A stretch of 64,000 nucleotides of DNA from Legionella oakridgensis ATCC 33761 = DSM 21215 (GCF_000512355.1 NZ_CP004006.1:611001-675000); one strand, 5' to 3'. Positions 28,141-38,768 are shown, counted from the first letter of the stretch. Made by a program: numbers and translations. The notes: generated by a model from the letters alone, not told the origin.

Positions 28141-30224
28141 TCAATCTATAAGATTAGATAACTGCTCGCTGATTTCAATTTCTTCGTCTTCATTGATGTC
28201 TGGGGCTTCATCGGGATCATATTCATATTCAAGTTTAGGTAAAGAATTACTTCCAAAAAGCCAAAGGTCGGGGTTAAATCCTTTGGCTAATAGAAAATCG
28301 GCTGAATACATCGTTTCTAAAGTTACTTTTTCTCCGACCAGCGTTTCGCGATTACCGCGAATGGCAAGAAGGGCTCCTTGAGCGGTAAGAATAGTATCCG
28401 GCGATTCATTCGGTGCATCAGCAATTTCTCCTGCTAAGGAGGCTGGATTTTGTGAGGGATGGGCGTTCACATCACCGGAAAAGTAAACCTGCTTTAATTC
28501 TACGTTAGCGGCACGACCAATCAAGCTGCCAACGGCTTCAAGGCTCTTATGGCTCGGCCACAAATAGTAATCACTCAGGGCATAACTATTCAAAATAGAA
28601 GATTTATTGAGTTGACCAACAAGGCTACCTACATTGGTAATTTTTGATGGGGTAAGCGCTCGCAATATCAACTGTGCTTTACTTTGTTCGATGATTAACT
28701 CTGAACCATGGCCTACCAGACCGCCAATATTTTCAATATCATTCTCATATTTTATGATTCCATTCACTGACATGCGATGCATGGTGCTTCGCTCCGCGAA
28801 TCCAGCGATAATGCCCTGATTATTTTTGGCCGTCATCGAGAAATCATTCACTGTAATATTGGTAAAAGCACTGTCTCGGGCGACTTGGGCGACAATACCT
28901 GAAGGGCCTTCGCCATTTGGCTCCAGAATGGCTCCATTGATATTGAAGTCTCTAATGGTTGCACCTGCTACTGTTCCAAATAATGGTTGTTGAGGAGGGA
29001 CAGTAACGGTTTTAAAATTGCCTAAAAATGTCCCTGTAAATGGTGTATCTTCGTTGCCGATCGTAGTAAAAGGTACGGAAGCTAGATTTACGTCAGCTGC
29101 TAATTTAAAAACCTTCGACCATAGATTTGGGTGTTGAGACAGGTAGGCTAGCTGCTCACCAGTACAAATCGCATAAGGATATTTTAAACTTCCTTTGCCC
29201 CATGCCATCCCTGAAGGTTTGCGATGGCGTTTGAGCGCGCACTTATATCCCAATGTTGCCGAGATATTTACTCCAGAGATGTCATGAGAATGTTGGGTAA
29301 TGGTAATTTTGGTGTTGGGAATCGTGTAGGTCTCGTTATCTTCCATCACATGGATGAGCGAAGTCATCAAAAACTTTCCTGAAGCATGATGAATACTTAG
29401 GCCGGTTTGTGCTTGGGGGCGTAAGTTTTCTTCATAAGTTCCCGGGACAGGGGCTCGATAAGAGAGAAAATAGTATTTACCAGGCTCATCGTCATCTGCA
29501 ATGCGTGCAATTAATAGAGGATGAGTTTCTTCTGAGGTTGCCAAGGGTTGAATGGTAACGTTTTTTGTTTGACCTCCCAATCTTGAAAACACTCTGGACA
29601 CTGACCAAACCATTTTTTACCCCATATATGAGGGGCATTATAAAAAACCGTTCCCCCTGCTTCCATGGGATCTTGCTGGCCATATCCTTCGCCTTTGCCA
29701 TCATTGTTAGTATCGCGTTTCGTATGCGGAAAACCCATATTATGGCCATATTCATGTGGGTATACTCCAAGAGAGCTTTTTGACATAATCCGATCAGCGC
29801 CAATGGCCATGGCGCCCCATTTTCCAGGTTTAGCACAACTTTTTGCTAAAATCAGCAAAGTTTTGTGATTGAATTCAATCCCGGGATTTTGTAATTTGGC
29901 CAGTTTTACCGCTTCGGCAAAAATTTCATTTCTGCGCGCGCAGGGATCAATGTCTTTAGGTAAAACAATATGAAATAGCTCATCTTGGCCATCATGATCC
30001 AAATCAAAATTAAAGGTTATGGCGCCTCTTGTCACTTGATTGAAGTAGTTTTTCATATTGGCCATTTTTGCTCGAATCTCAGCTTCTTCGCGCTTGAATG
30101 GATAAGGGTAGCTTGGCATACTTACTGCCATAACAAGATCGTTGATTACCTGAGTTTCTGCAAAGAGTTTATTGGATAGAAAGAAAGCAATACATATACC
30201 GCATAGCCATAATTTTGGGTTCAT
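28141..30224 (-). CDS. secreted metzincin-like metalloprotease, one frameshift
   Basis: The N-terminal part (29511-30224) has a signal peptide (LWLCGICIAFFLSNKLFAET) and the zinc site HEYGHNMGFPH, an HExxHxxGxxH metzincin motif, with a likely Met-turn at DPMEAGG. It resembles M6/M11 (gametolysin) peptidases. The frame shifts at T6 (29561-29566); one more base joins it to 28141-29613. That region has a barrel-like part and then repeated GLUG-like units (GGLVGHGSELIIEQS, GSLVGQLNKSSILNSY, GSLIGRAANVELKQVYFSG). About 690 aa in all. Probably exported by Sec and then type II secretion, acting on extracellular or host substrates. Confidence 0.75.
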
Positions 30225-30412
30225 AGTTAATCCTGGTAAGAGAGATAGGGATAGGATGTCAATTGCTATAACACGGCTATGTGAAAGGTAAGTCCAATTA
30301 AAGCACTCCCATTGAATGGTAACGATACCACTTTAATTTAAAAAGACTATCTTGATTTGGTCAGGAGAGCAAGCATGATTGAACCTATTGAATTTGCATT
30401 TAAATGTGTTTA

Positions 30413-32110
30413 TCAGGATTTGCGTGCAGCATATAACATGACGTCTAAAACATCGGAGTGCTGTTGGCGAGCGGCAATCTTTTCTTGTTGCAAAAGATGC
30501 AAACCATGTTGAGTGCATAAACTTTGAATATAATCCGGGCTATGACAAAAACGAGCGCTTTCTTGCAGTTTCCATGCACCGTCTGTACAAATCTCACTGG
30601 TAAATATAAATAATCCTTGCTCAGTCAGGCGCGAGTGAATGGCTTGAAACAAGGTTTGTAATTCACCCATATAAGGCAGTATGTCCGCTGCAGTAATAAG
30701 ATCATACGAATGTTTATCTTGTTGCAGAAAAGCTACGACCTCAGCTTCCACCAGTTCATCATAAATGTTTTTATCTTTCGCTCGTTCTAACATTTTGGCG
30801 GCTATATCAACACCAGTTAAGTGGCTTGTTATTTCTCGCAGAATAATTCCTGTTAAGCCAGTACCGCAGCCTAAATCAATGGCGCGCTCGACCTTGAGGC
30901 AATGTAATTGGTGCAGCAGGCGGGCAATATGTTGTGGTAAGGAATAATGCAAGGTTCCTTTCATATGTTGATCGTAATAAAGAGCATAATTATTAAATAA
31001 ATTACTCACATAAGAGAGGCTTGATTCTGGATTTTTATCATCACCAGTCAGCGCCCGCAGCATAAATTGAGCGGCTGAATCATCTGGCTTAACGGTAAGT
31101 GCGCGTTTGAGGAAGCTAATGGCTTGTTCGCGTTGCTCCAGGCGGATATAAATGGCTGCCAGGTTGTTCAGTGTGGCGAAATGCGTATCTTGCAACGTTA
31201 GGATCGTTTCAAAATGATTGATGGCTTCCTGTAGATGACCGAGTGTCATTTGTGCTACGCCACTGTTGTATAGATATTCAATATTTTTAGGATCTTTTTT
31301 CAGCAAAACATCGTAATGCATTAATGCATTTTCAAAACGATCATGGTGCATGAATGTTGCGGCAAGATTATTACGAGCATCCATGTGTTGATTATCAAAT
31401 CCTAATGCTTTGGTAAAATAATCAATGGCGATTTGTCCTTGTTCACGTTTTAGCGCGATAACACCTAAGTTTGTTAAGGCTTGCACATGCTCGCTATCGA
31501 TGGCCAATACTTCTTGAAAAGCTTCCTCGGCTTCATCCAGCAGATTAGCTTCAAGATTCAGTACACCCATATAAAATCTGGCGTCCACATGATTAGGGTT
31601 TAAAGTCAAGACGTTGTTGAATTGCTTTTTGGCGGCTTCTAGTTGATTTGCCTGCAGCAGCAATAAGCCCAAATTATGGTGAGCTGCGGCAAAATCCGGT
31701 TGCGCATGCACTGCCAAGCGATAATGATTAAGCGCTTGCTGATAATTTCCTTGCAGCGCATATATGGTTGCCAAATTATTGTAGGCTTGAGCATAGTCAG
31801 GCTGAAGCTCCAGCGCGCATTGATAATGATGAGTGGCTTTATCCAAGAGATGCAAGCGTTTGTAAGCGTTTGCTAAATTGTTGTGTAAGCTGGCATCCTT
31901 GGGTTGGATAGTAAGGGCTTGACTAAAATAATCAATGGCACGTTCCATCTCTCCAAGTTGAGCATATGCCAGGCCAAGAAAATGCAACGCATCTGCATGC
32001 TTGGGCGATAACTCTAGCAATTGCTCATAGAGATCAATGGCTTGCATCAATTGATCTTCTTGCTGTAATTGATAAGCTTTATCGAATAATGCTTCAATAT
32101 CCTGGCTCAT
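30413..32110 (-). CDS. TPR-repeat protein with C-terminal SAM methyltransferase domain
   Basis: A 565-aa protein. About ten tetratricopeptide repeats fill residues 1-350 (for example ALHFLGLAYAQLGEMERAID; AYNNLATIYALQGNYQQALN). A class I methyltransferase follows, with the SAM motif AIDLGCGTGLTGIIL near residue 420, TGVDIAAKMLERAK and LITAADILPYMG. The repeats probably bind a protein partner and the C-terminal domain methylates it or a small molecule. Cytosolic; substrate unknown. It lies close upstream of nothing on its strand except the next effector candidate at 32138, about 30 bases away. Confidence 0.85.
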   Translation of the reverse strand: MSQDIEALFDKAYQLQQEDQLMQAIDLYEQLLELSPKHADALHFLGLAYAQLGEMERAIDYFSQALTIQPKDASLHNNLANAYKRLHLLDKATHHYQCALELQPDYAQAYNNLATIYALQGNYQQALNHYRLAVHAQPDFAAAHHNLGLLLLQANQLEAAKKQFNNVLTLNPNHVDARFYMGVLNLEANLLDEAEEAFQEVLAIDSEHVQALTNLGVIALKREQGQIAIDYFTKALGFDNQHMDARNNLAATFMHHDRFENALMHYDVLLKKDPKNIEYLYNSGVAQMTLGHLQEAINHFETILTLQDTHFATLNNLAAIYIRLEQREQAISFLKRALTVKPDDSAAQFMLRALTGDDKNPESSLSYVSNLFNNYALYYDQHMKGTLHYSLPQHIARLLHQLHCLKVERAIDLGCGTGLTGIILREITSHLTGVDIAAKMLERAKDKNIYDELVEAEVVAFLQQDKHSYDLITAADILPYMGELQTLFQAIHSRLTEQGLFIFTSEICTDGAWKLQESARFCHSPDYIQSLCTQHGLHLLQQEKIAARQQHSDVLDVMLYAARKS

Positions 32111-32137
32111 TATCCTCTATAAAAAATAAGTTAATGG

Positions 32138-34009
32138 CTACCCTCGATGCGTTGCTCTTATTAATCCTGGAGCTCCAGTGGTAGTTTCAGTGGGTCGCTC
32201 TATAGGAGATGAGAATAACAAGAAACCCTGTGCGCCAGCAACAATAGCTTTTGGTGGGGAAACTCTTGATTCCGAGGCGGGGGTTGCTGGCTCTGTTAAT
32301 GGACTTGGCACATACCCACGCTCTGGCTGTTGAGAATAGATTGCTCCGGCTTGTACTATTGCTGTTAATAGTATTTCACGGACCAGAAGTTTCTTTTCTG
32401 GCAAGCTTAGGTTTTGATAAAAGGTCCTAAAACCAAGTAGATTGGCCGCATCTTTTTCTGGAGTCGTGGTGTCAATCAATAATGCTCTTTCCTCGGTGAG
32501 AAATCCCAGGGACTCAAGTCGATCATGAGCAAATTTAAGGCCACCGACTTGACTGCGGCTAAATGCGACTTCGCCATCAATCGAGGCAAACAATAACTCC
32601 TCAATGATTGCATCCATTCCACGGCGTTCAAACTCCCGGTCATACCAAGCTTGAAAATCGGATGGGGCACTGCTGCGCAGGTCGCGGCATTCAGCAACAA
32701 ACTCAATAAGATCGCTGACTATTTTGGGTTTGCTTTTTGCGGACAGTTCGGCGCGCATACAAAGATGAGGAACCAGTGTTATTAGGAAGGTTTGTATATC
32801 CATTGTTGATGGTGGTTCACCCCCTCTGTAAGAAGTAAAAGAAGGGGAAGCAAAGAACCGCTCTAACACTAAGGGATGAGGTAAGTAATGGCGAAGGAGC
32901 GGCAAGGTTGCAGCAGCTGCATCCGTTTGTTGCATACGGACTATCGTTGCCAACGCGGCTGGATTTTTATCGCAAATGCCTGTGACTAACATGACGGCTT
33001 CTATCATCCTAATTAATTCTTTATTAGAAGCATCAGAAACGATAAAGCCGGCGTGTTTTGCTGCGTTTTCCATCAGTACGTATAATTCTGACAGATCGGT
33101 GGTGCGCTCGGGACTGAAGACCATTGTCGTTCCTAATACGATAATGCGGTCTGCCATAAATTCAAGCAATGTTTTTAACTCAGGATGTGTATCGAGATCC
33201 AATGATTCGGTTAACCATCCCAGGATTCGGTTAGCAGTGATTTCTTCAACGCTGGCAAAAGGGGCGCTATTAACCTGTTCATGATCATGAAATTCAATCA
33301 TAAAGCCTGCGATGGCTCTTAAAAACCGATCATCTGGACTGTCAGTATGAAGTAATTCTAAATCTTTGGTAACAACGTGCAAACTACGTTCTTTAATTTC
33401 TAGGGCATGTGGTATGGCATGATGCAATTTATGATGTGCTTTGGCAGCGACATCCAATTCAGGCCCATGCGTGCGGCGTAGTGCATGAAGCGCAGCTGCA
33501 TAATCAGTGCCAGATGCACTTAAAAAAGCATCCACTGACCGTAAAGCTTCTGCAGGCAGGTGCATTTGCTGTTGCAAGGAGGCAATGACAGTATCCAGAT
33601 GATTTGCTTTAAGAAATAGTTTGTTTTCCTTGCAAATAGTTTGTAGTTTGGTCATTAACTCCGTGAAAGCTTCTCTATTTTTTTCATATAACTCAGCAAG
33701 AAATTGCAATGATTGGCTATTTAAATGCCAAATTTGCTCGGATTGATTGGTAATTAAGATTGCTACATTCAGTAAGCGGTAATGATCATCATGGCTTGCT
33801 AAGGTTTCAAAATAGCGAATGGTTTTTACTAACTCTTCAATGGAGCGGTGTTTATCTAATAGATGTCCTGTTAATACATCCAGCATAGCACTGTGGCTGC
33901 GAGGATAGCCGGAATCGTATAGAGCGGTGATAAATTCAGCAATAAAACTCTCAGGTTTATCCGATGTTTCATCCATAGGTAAGACTGGAGAAGAATGTGT
34001 ACAACCCAT
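32138..34009 (-). CDS. large effector candidate with N-myristoylation/palmitoylation motif
   Basis: A 623-aa, mainly helical protein with no domain I recognise. The start is MGCTHSSP: Gly2, Cys3 and Ser6 match the eukaryotic MGCxxS dual-acylation signal used by Src-family kinases. There is no hydrophobic signal sequence, so a bacterial lipoprotein is unlikely. The C-terminus is Ser/Thr/Pro-rich (SSPIERPTETTTGAPG), like many Dot/Icm substrates. The TPR-methyltransferase gene follows after 27 bases. Effector status and host lipidation are inferred from the motif and context. Confidence 0.6.
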   Translation of the reverse strand: MGCTHSSPVLPMDETSDKPESFIAEFITALYDSGYPRSHSAMLDVLTGHLLDKHRSIEELVKTIRYFETLASHDDHYRLLNVAILITNQSEQIWHLNSQSLQFLAELYEKNREAFTELMTKLQTICKENKLFLKANHLDTVIASLQQQMHLPAEALRSVDAFLSASGTDYAAALHALRRTHGPELDVAAKAHHKLHHAIPHALEIKERSLHVVTKDLELLHTDSPDDRFLRAIAGFMIEFHDHEQVNSAPFASVEEITANRILGWLTESLDLDTHPELKTLLEFMADRIIVLGTTMVFSPERTTDLSELYVLMENAAKHAGFIVSDASNKELIRMIEAVMLVTGICDKNPAALATIVRMQQTDAAAATLPLLRHYLPHPLVLERFFASPSFTSYRGGEPPSTMDIQTFLITLVPHLCMRAELSAKSKPKIVSDLIEFVAECRDLRSSAPSDFQAWYDREFERRGMDAIIEELLFASIDGEVAFSRSQVGGLKFAHDRLESLGFLTEERALLIDTTTPEKDAANLLGFRTFYQNLSLPEKKLLVREILLTAIVQAGAIYSQQPERGYVPSPLTEPATPASESRVSPPKAIVAGAQGFLLFSSPIERPTETTTGAPGLIRATHRG

Positions 34010-34077
34010 AATTATCTCTTCAAAATGAATAAAATAGTTTTCATAATGAAATCAGCGTGTTGTGCTTAGCCAAATAA

Positions 34078-34677
34078 TCAGTGCAGTAAAGATGCGTTAT
34101 TCATCTGAGTTTGCAATTGTTGTAAAGCCATGGCTCGATGACTGATTTCGTTTTTAATTTTAACAGATAGTTCCGCTATTGTACAATTATATTTGTTTAA
34201 AAAAAATACAGGATCGTAGCCAAACCCATGCTGCCCATGGGGTGTTTTAGTAATTTTACCGAACAACTGTCCTGTGGCGATTAAAGGGATGGGATCATCA
34301 GGGTATCGTACTAATGCAATGGTGCAATAGAAATAAGCCGATCGCTGTTCATCAGGAATATTAGCCATACGCGTGAGAAGAAGGGCAATATTATCGTGGC
34401 TTGTTGCTTTGGATCCTGCAAAGCGGGCGGAATAGATTCCGGGCGCGCCATGCAGAGCATCTACAACCAAACCGGAGTCGTCAGCAAGTGCAGGCTTATT
34501 TCCAAGGTGGCTTGCGTGTCGTGCTTTAATAATAGCATTTTCTATAAAACTTAAGCCTGTTTCATCAGCTTCAGGAATATTCAGGGATGGTTGAGGGATA
34601 CACTGTATGGAAGGCAATAAGGCCTGAAACTCAGCAATTTTGCCGGGATTGTTGGTGGCCAGGATGAGTTCTTTCAA
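34078..34677 (-). CDS. rdgB: non-canonical purine NTP pyrophosphatase (RdgB/HAM1)
   Basis: A 199-aa enzyme that removes ITP, dITP and XTP from the nucleotide pool. It has the N-terminal [17 protein letters not shown] motif, the metal/catalytic stretch [28 protein letters not shown] and SHRAMAL. Length is normal. The start appears to be TTG at 34677 with GCAGGAAAC upstream, since no ATG precedes LILATNN. Cytosolic. Confidence 0.93.
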   Translation of the reverse strand: MKELILATNNPGKIAEFQALLPSIQCIPQPSLNIPEADETGLSFIENAIIKARHASHLGNKPALADDSGLVVDALHGAPGIYSARFAGSKATSHDNIALLLTRMANIPDEQRSAYFYCTIALVRYPDDPIPLIATGQLFGKITKTPHGQHGFGYDPVFFLNKYNCTIAELSVKIKNEISHRAMALQQLQTQMNNASLLH

Positions 34678-35093
34678 ATTAGTTTCCTGCTAAGGCAATA
34701 TAGAATTAGACTACAATATTCGTTTGCGGATAACAATGTATAGTCAGTATCTACTTCGAGTGTTCGCCTTCTTGCTTACTTTATAACCCTGCCGGCTGTA
34801 GCGATTGTTATTTATTATTTAATGAAATAAATAATCCACTTTATTTAAATTATTTCCAATATATGAATTTTATTGATTCATATATTGGCTCCATACATAC
34901 GTTGAGGTCACCATGAAGTTTATTAAAGCGCTAAAAACTACCGCACTTGCAGCTAATGCTTCTGCAAAGCAGGTGGGATTTTAGAGAAAGGATGCATGCA
35001 TAATGCAGCTGGTTACCGCAAAAGGTAACCAGCTTAAGGAAAACCTGGATGGTGCACTACCTAAGTAACGATGTTTACTGAATACAATCTGAA
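34678..35093. other. intergenic region with a short truncated signal-like ORF and a hairpin
   Basis: A 23-codon frame at 34912-34983 (MKFIKALKTTALAANASAKQ) has a GAGGTCACC ribosome site and a signal-peptide-like start but stops at once, so it may be a remnant. A hairpin follows at 35007-35034 (AGCTGGTTACC, six-base loop, GGTAACCAGCT). It lacks a clear T run. Nothing else was recognised. Confidence 0.4.
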
Positions 35094-35411
35094 TTATTGG
35101 ATGACAAAGTAATCAGGATTGTAATCATAACAATGTAAAGACACGACTTCATCGCCAAGTCTTACACTAAATACCCCCGCATTTACATCAACCAGTGCTG
35201 GGTTTACGTTTTGATAGCACACTCGGTTTGTACCTCCAAGGGTTAAATAGTAATAATCGCGATCTACTGCGACTGGTGCAGCAGGTACATAAACGCCTTG
35301 TTCTTCCTGAACCACGATCGGTTGACCCGTTATGGCTATTTTATCTGCTGACGCTGATAGGCTAAATGCCATAGCCGATAATGCAATGATGCTTAATATA
35401 AATGATTTCAT
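35094..35411 (-). CDS. small exported protein of unknown function
   Basis: A 105-aa protein with a signal peptide (MKSFILSIIALSAMAFSLSA then SA). The mature part has two cysteines (NRVCYQNVNP, SLHCYDYNPD) likely forming a periplasmic disulfide. The start at ATG 35411 follows GGAGGATACG; the frame is open to 35483 but the upstream codons show no coding character. No family was recognised. Confidence 0.7.
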   Translation of the reverse strand: MKSFILSIIALSAMAFSLSASADKIAITGQPIVVQEEQGVYVPAAPVAVDRDYYYLTLGGTNRVCYQNVNPALVDVNAGVFSVRLGDEVVSLHCYDYNPDYFVIQ

Positions 35412-35557
35412 CGACGTATCCTCCGTGACCTCACCCACTTCCCATGTAATGAGCTTACATACACCATACGTTTTCTGATTCAATAAGAGTTATTTAAAGG
35501 AATCGCATGGTTAATATAGTATAGATTACTATGATATTTTTTGCTCTGAATGGTTAG

Positions 35558-36262
35558 TTAAACAGCTGGTTTAATAACAAGCAATTCCGCGTCATAAGTC
35601 ATGATACCTAGCAAAAAAGCATGTAACCAATGACTGAAAGAAATGGAATAATAATGCTCGCGTGATAGTGGGTGGGGGGAGTACGGGTCGGCAATATGCA
35701 ATGTATTAGGGTTTGCTTCATAGCCACGGATGACAACGAAATGCCCACTGGGTGCTCCTAACCATTCATCGTAGACAACCCTATCTTCTTTGTTCGTATA
35801 ATCACGCATGGTTTGGTATAAATAAGTTGCACTAAGGCCACTTATCAACGGTGTATTTTGATCGACCTGCTGTCTGATTAAATCAAAATTCATTTCTGAG
35901 AAATGGATTCGACCACCAAGATCCAAAAACTGAAGATACGCTTGTGTGGTCAAATGCATTTTTTGATGAGAGGCATGGTTTAATTGTTCGTATAATTTTT
36001 CACGTATCAGCACAGATTTTTTTTTAAACCATGTTGGATCAAGTACATGCAGATTAAAAGAATATAAATCCGCTTGATAACCTCGACTTAATGCATGGCA
36101 ACCAAGTAATATGGCAAGGGTTCCTCCACTTTCAAGATAAGGAACTTCTTTAATGACTTGTTCTAAATTTATTTTATCTTCAAAATAATGATAAATGGCT
36201 TGTAAACAAGTAGGACCGCAGGAAATGCAATCAGGTTGTGTTAAGATAGATAAATTTAACAT
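35558..36262 (-). CDS. C39-like cysteine peptidase family protein
   Basis: A 234-aa protein. The N-terminus QPDCISCGPTCLQAIYHYF holds the C39-type catalytic Cys in CGPTC, SGHFVVIRGYE supplies the His, and IADPYSP the Asp. This is the triad order of peptidase C39-like proteins. No transporter domain is attached. It is divergent from the D-Ala-D-Ala dipeptidase gene with only 18 bases between, so the two may be linked in peptidoglycan or peptide turnover. Confidence 0.75.
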   Translation of the reverse strand: MLNLSILTQPDCISCGPTCLQAIYHYFEDKINLEQVIKEVPYLESGGTLAILLGCHALSRGYQADLYSFNLHVLDPTWFKKKSVLIREKLYEQLNHASHQKMHLTTQAYLQFLDLGGRIHFSEMNFDLIRQQVDQNTPLISGLSATYLYQTMRDYTNKEDRVVYDEWLGAPSGHFVVIRGYEANPNTLHIADPYSPHPLSREHYYSISFSHWLHAFLLGIMTYDAELLVIKPAV

Positions 36263-36280
36263 CAGTTTGACTCACGCATC

Positions 36281-36976
36281 ATGACCATTAAACACCAACT
36301 CATTGATATCATTAAGTATAGCCGCGCGCAATGTACCTTGCCTATACAGGTAACGTTGAAATATGCGACTTCTGATAATTTTATTGGGCATGTGATTGAT
36401 GGCTATCATACAAATGCGGTCCATCTTGGATTATTAACTTCCAAACCTCTGCAACAGTTGTGTGAAGTGCAAGAGCATCTTCTGGTAAATTATGGTTGTA
36501 CCTTATTAGTCTATGATGCCTATCGACCATTAAGAGCCGTGAAATATATGGTCAGATGGTGTGAGCAAACCAACGACGATGAGATCGATTTACCCACTAA
36601 AATGAAATATTTTCCAGCCGTTGAGAAGAGGCAATTACTCAATTTGGGTTATTTGGCAGCGGAAGTTTCCAGTCATTGTTACGCTAATACCGTCGATGTT
36701 GTGCTAGCGGATATGGTAACAGGCGAACCGTTGAATATGGGCAGTGCATTTGATTGTTTTGACCCTATTTCTCATACCAATGCGGATATAAAAACCATAG
36801 GGGCGGATGCTCATCGACATCGTTATATTTTAAAGTCAGCGATGCAGCGCTTTGGATTTATTTCCTATGAAAAAGAATACTGGCATTTTGAGTTTTCAGA
36901 GAAAGAAATTGATAAACCACTGGATGTTCCTGTTGCACTTGATGTGCTTACAAGTCAAGATAAGATAATTTTTTAG
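36281..36976 (+). CDS. VanX/DdpX-like D-alanyl-D-alanine dipeptidase
   Basis: A 231-aa M15D-family zinc peptidase that splits D-Ala-D-Ala. Motifs: VYDAYRPLRAVKYM with the conserved Arg, SSHCYANTVDVVL giving zinc ligands His and Asp (the usual SxHxxGxAxD, here with Asn for Gly), and EYWHFEF giving the catalytic Glu and third zinc ligand. No signal peptide, so probably cytosolic and used in D-Ala-D-Ala recycling rather than vancomycin resistance, as no vanH/vanA is near. Confidence 0.85.
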   Translation: MTIKHQLIDIIKYSRAQCTLPIQVTLKYATSDNFIGHVIDGYHTNAVHLGLLTSKPLQQLCEVQEHLLVNYGCTLLVYDAYRPLRAVKYMVRWCEQTNDDEIDLPTKMKYFPAVEKRQLLNLGYLAAEVSSHCYANTVDVVLADMVTGEPLNMGSAFDCFDPISHTNADIKTIGADAHRHRYILKSAMQRFGFISYEKEYWHFEFSEKEIDKPLDVPVALDVLTSQDKIIF

Positions 36977-37022
36977 CTATTCAACATCAATCTGCAAGTT
37001 TTTGCTGACTAATTCTTGTCAT

Positions 37023-37937
37023 TTATAGATTAAAATGGCTAATATTCATGCCGCCGCATACGATGACCAGTATGGATTTTAATGGATGAATAATGGAATG
37101 ATTTTCATAGACTGGGAATAAAGAAGCGCCACTGGACAGTTCAACCAACATGCGTTGCTCTTTTGCAAAAGCACGACTCCCTAACTCTGCCTCCTGATCA
37201 CTGACGACGATGTTTTTGATGGTATGTTCATTTGTCCATTGCAAGAGCCGCTCGCTAACGTGTTTTGCTCCAAGGCTGGTGGCTTTGCTGGTGATGGATG
37301 GCAGCGTTATATGGCGGTTAGCGTTAACCGATTGAAAAAATGAATCGGCTCCAGTGGTTTCAACAGCAATTAATGGCACATGATTCCAGCCGTATCGACG
37401 CATGCCCTCCAGAACACCACAAGCTAATCCACCTCCACCTACAGAAACAATCACAGCATCCGGTGGTTCCAAACCTTGGGTAATGACTTCCTCTATCATG
37501 GTTGCATGTCCATCCCATAGCATGGGATGATCAAAAGGTGGAATATAAGCTGCCTTATTATTTTTCGCAAAAATCTCCGCTGCCTGATGAGCTTCATCCC
37601 ATACCGCCCCTGCAACGATCACTTGAGCCCCATAGGATTTAATGGCGTCAATATACATTGGATGGCTGCTGCTTGGAATGAAAATGGTGGTTGACACCCC
37701 TAATTTCATTCCACAATAGGCCACTGCAACGCCGGCGTTACCTCCGGATGAGGCAACAAAGGATCGCCTGCCTCTTCTCACCTCACGCTGGCATAGTTTG
37801 CCAATTCCGCGCAATTTAAATGAGCCAGTTGGTTGCAGGAGTTCCAATTTAAAGTAAATGTTCTTGCCTAGGGTATTATGCAAATGCTGTGATGAAATTA
37901 ATGGTGTTTTGATGTGGAGCGGCTGCATTACATTCAT
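37023..37937 (-). CDS. PLP-dependent serine/threonine dehydratase-like enzyme
   Basis: A 304-aa fold-type II PLP enzyme. Lys in PTGSFKLRGIGK is the Schiff-base lysine, SSGGNAGVAVAY binds the substrate carboxylate, GGGGLACGV holds the PLP phosphate, and VCGGMN comes near the end. Short length without an ACT domain fits catabolic L-serine dehydratase of the mammalian SDS type. It lies 15 bases after the PhzF-family gene on the same strand, so both are likely co-transcribed. Confidence 0.85.
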   Translation of the reverse strand: MNVMQPLHIKTPLISSQHLHNTLGKNIYFKLELLQPTGSFKLRGIGKLCQREVRRGRRSFVASSGGNAGVAVAYCGMKLGVSTTIFIPSSSHPMYIDAIKSYGAQVIVAGAVWDEAHQAAEIFAKNNKAAYIPPFDHPMLWDGHATMIEEVITQGLEPPDAVIVSVGGGGLACGVLEGMRRYGWNHVPLIAVETTGADSFFQSVNANRHITLPSITSKATSLGAKHVSERLLQWTNEHTIKNIVVSDQEAELGSRAFAKEQRMLVELSSGASLFPVYENHSIIHPLKSILVIVCGGMNISHFNL

Positions 37938-37951
37938 CCTTTTAATGATGG

Positions 37952-38740
37952 TTATGGTAAGAAAATATGGCCTTGCAGATACAATTGACAGGAACCGGAT
38001 AATAAAACTCTATCTGCCACGACTTCACACCATAATTCTCCTTCGCGCTTCAACCCTTGGAAAGCATGTATTATTTTCTTATTCAGTTGTTTACTCCAAT
38101 AAGGCGCTATGACGCAATGTGCTGAACCGGTTACAGGATCTTCTGGCACATCACAACCGGGATAAAAGCAGCGTGAATATACATCGCCAATGCTTGCTGG
38201 CGCCGACAAAATGATGCCGCGATGATTTAATTTGCTGATTGCTTGCAAATCAGGCTGGGCTGCTTTTACGTCACGTTCACTATGACAAATGAACAGTAAA
38301 TCAAAGGTGCTTTCGTAACTTTCTTTGGGTTGAATATTGAGTGCATTTAACAGGGAAGATGGTGGCGTTGTTGGCGTATATGGCAGTGCTGGAAAATTCA
38401 TTTGCAATAGTGTGGTGTTTTTCTTAACGCGTAATTCACCACTGTTACTGTGAAATACCACTTCATTATTCTGATGTCCTAATAGTTCAAAAATAACAAA
38501 GGCACTTGCTAGTGTGGCATGTCCGCATAATGCTACTTCCGTATTGGGTGTAAACCAGCGAATCTGATAATGATTGTCTTCTGGAAGAATAAATGCAGTT
38601 TCAGAAAGATTATTTTCCGCTGCGATCAATTGCATTTGCTGATCACTTAACCAGTTATTTAAGGGACAGACTGCAGCAGGATTACCTTTAAATAGTTCCG
38701 AAGCAAACGCATCAACTTGGTATATGGCCTGTTTTTTCAT
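37952..38740 (-). CDS. PhzF-family isomerase/epimerase-like protein
   Basis: A 262-aa protein of the PhzF family with two diaminopimelate-epimerase-like halves. Visible motifs are YQVDAFASELFKGNPAAVCP, NNLSETAFIL with the conserved Glu, RWFTPNTEVALCGHATLASA, and in the second half DVPEDPVTGSAHCVIAPYW. Substrate unknown for most members. It is divergent from the MarR gene and its start lies 28 bases from the putative MarR operator, so it is a likely target. Confidence 0.9.
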   Translation of the reverse strand: MKKQAIYQVDAFASELFKGNPAAVCPLNNWLSDQQMQLIAAENNLSETAFILPEDNHYQIRWFTPNTEVALCGHATLASAFVIFELLGHQNNEVVFHSNSGELRVKKNTTLLQMNFPALPYTPTTPPSSLLNALNIQPKESYESTFDLLFICHSERDVKAAQPDLQAISKLNHRGIILSAPASIGDVYSRCFYPGCDVPEDPVTGSAHCVIAPYWSKQLNKKIIHAFQGLKREGELWCEVVADRVLLSGSCQLYLQGHIFLP

Positions 38741-38768
38741 AAATACTCCTGATTGGAATAGGAAATAA

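Noticed and set aside
30375-30512. Short plus-strand frame starting MIEPIEFAFKCVYQ with AGGAGAGC upstream
   Set aside because: Most of it is antisense to the methyltransferase domain of the TPR gene, and it is too short to support.
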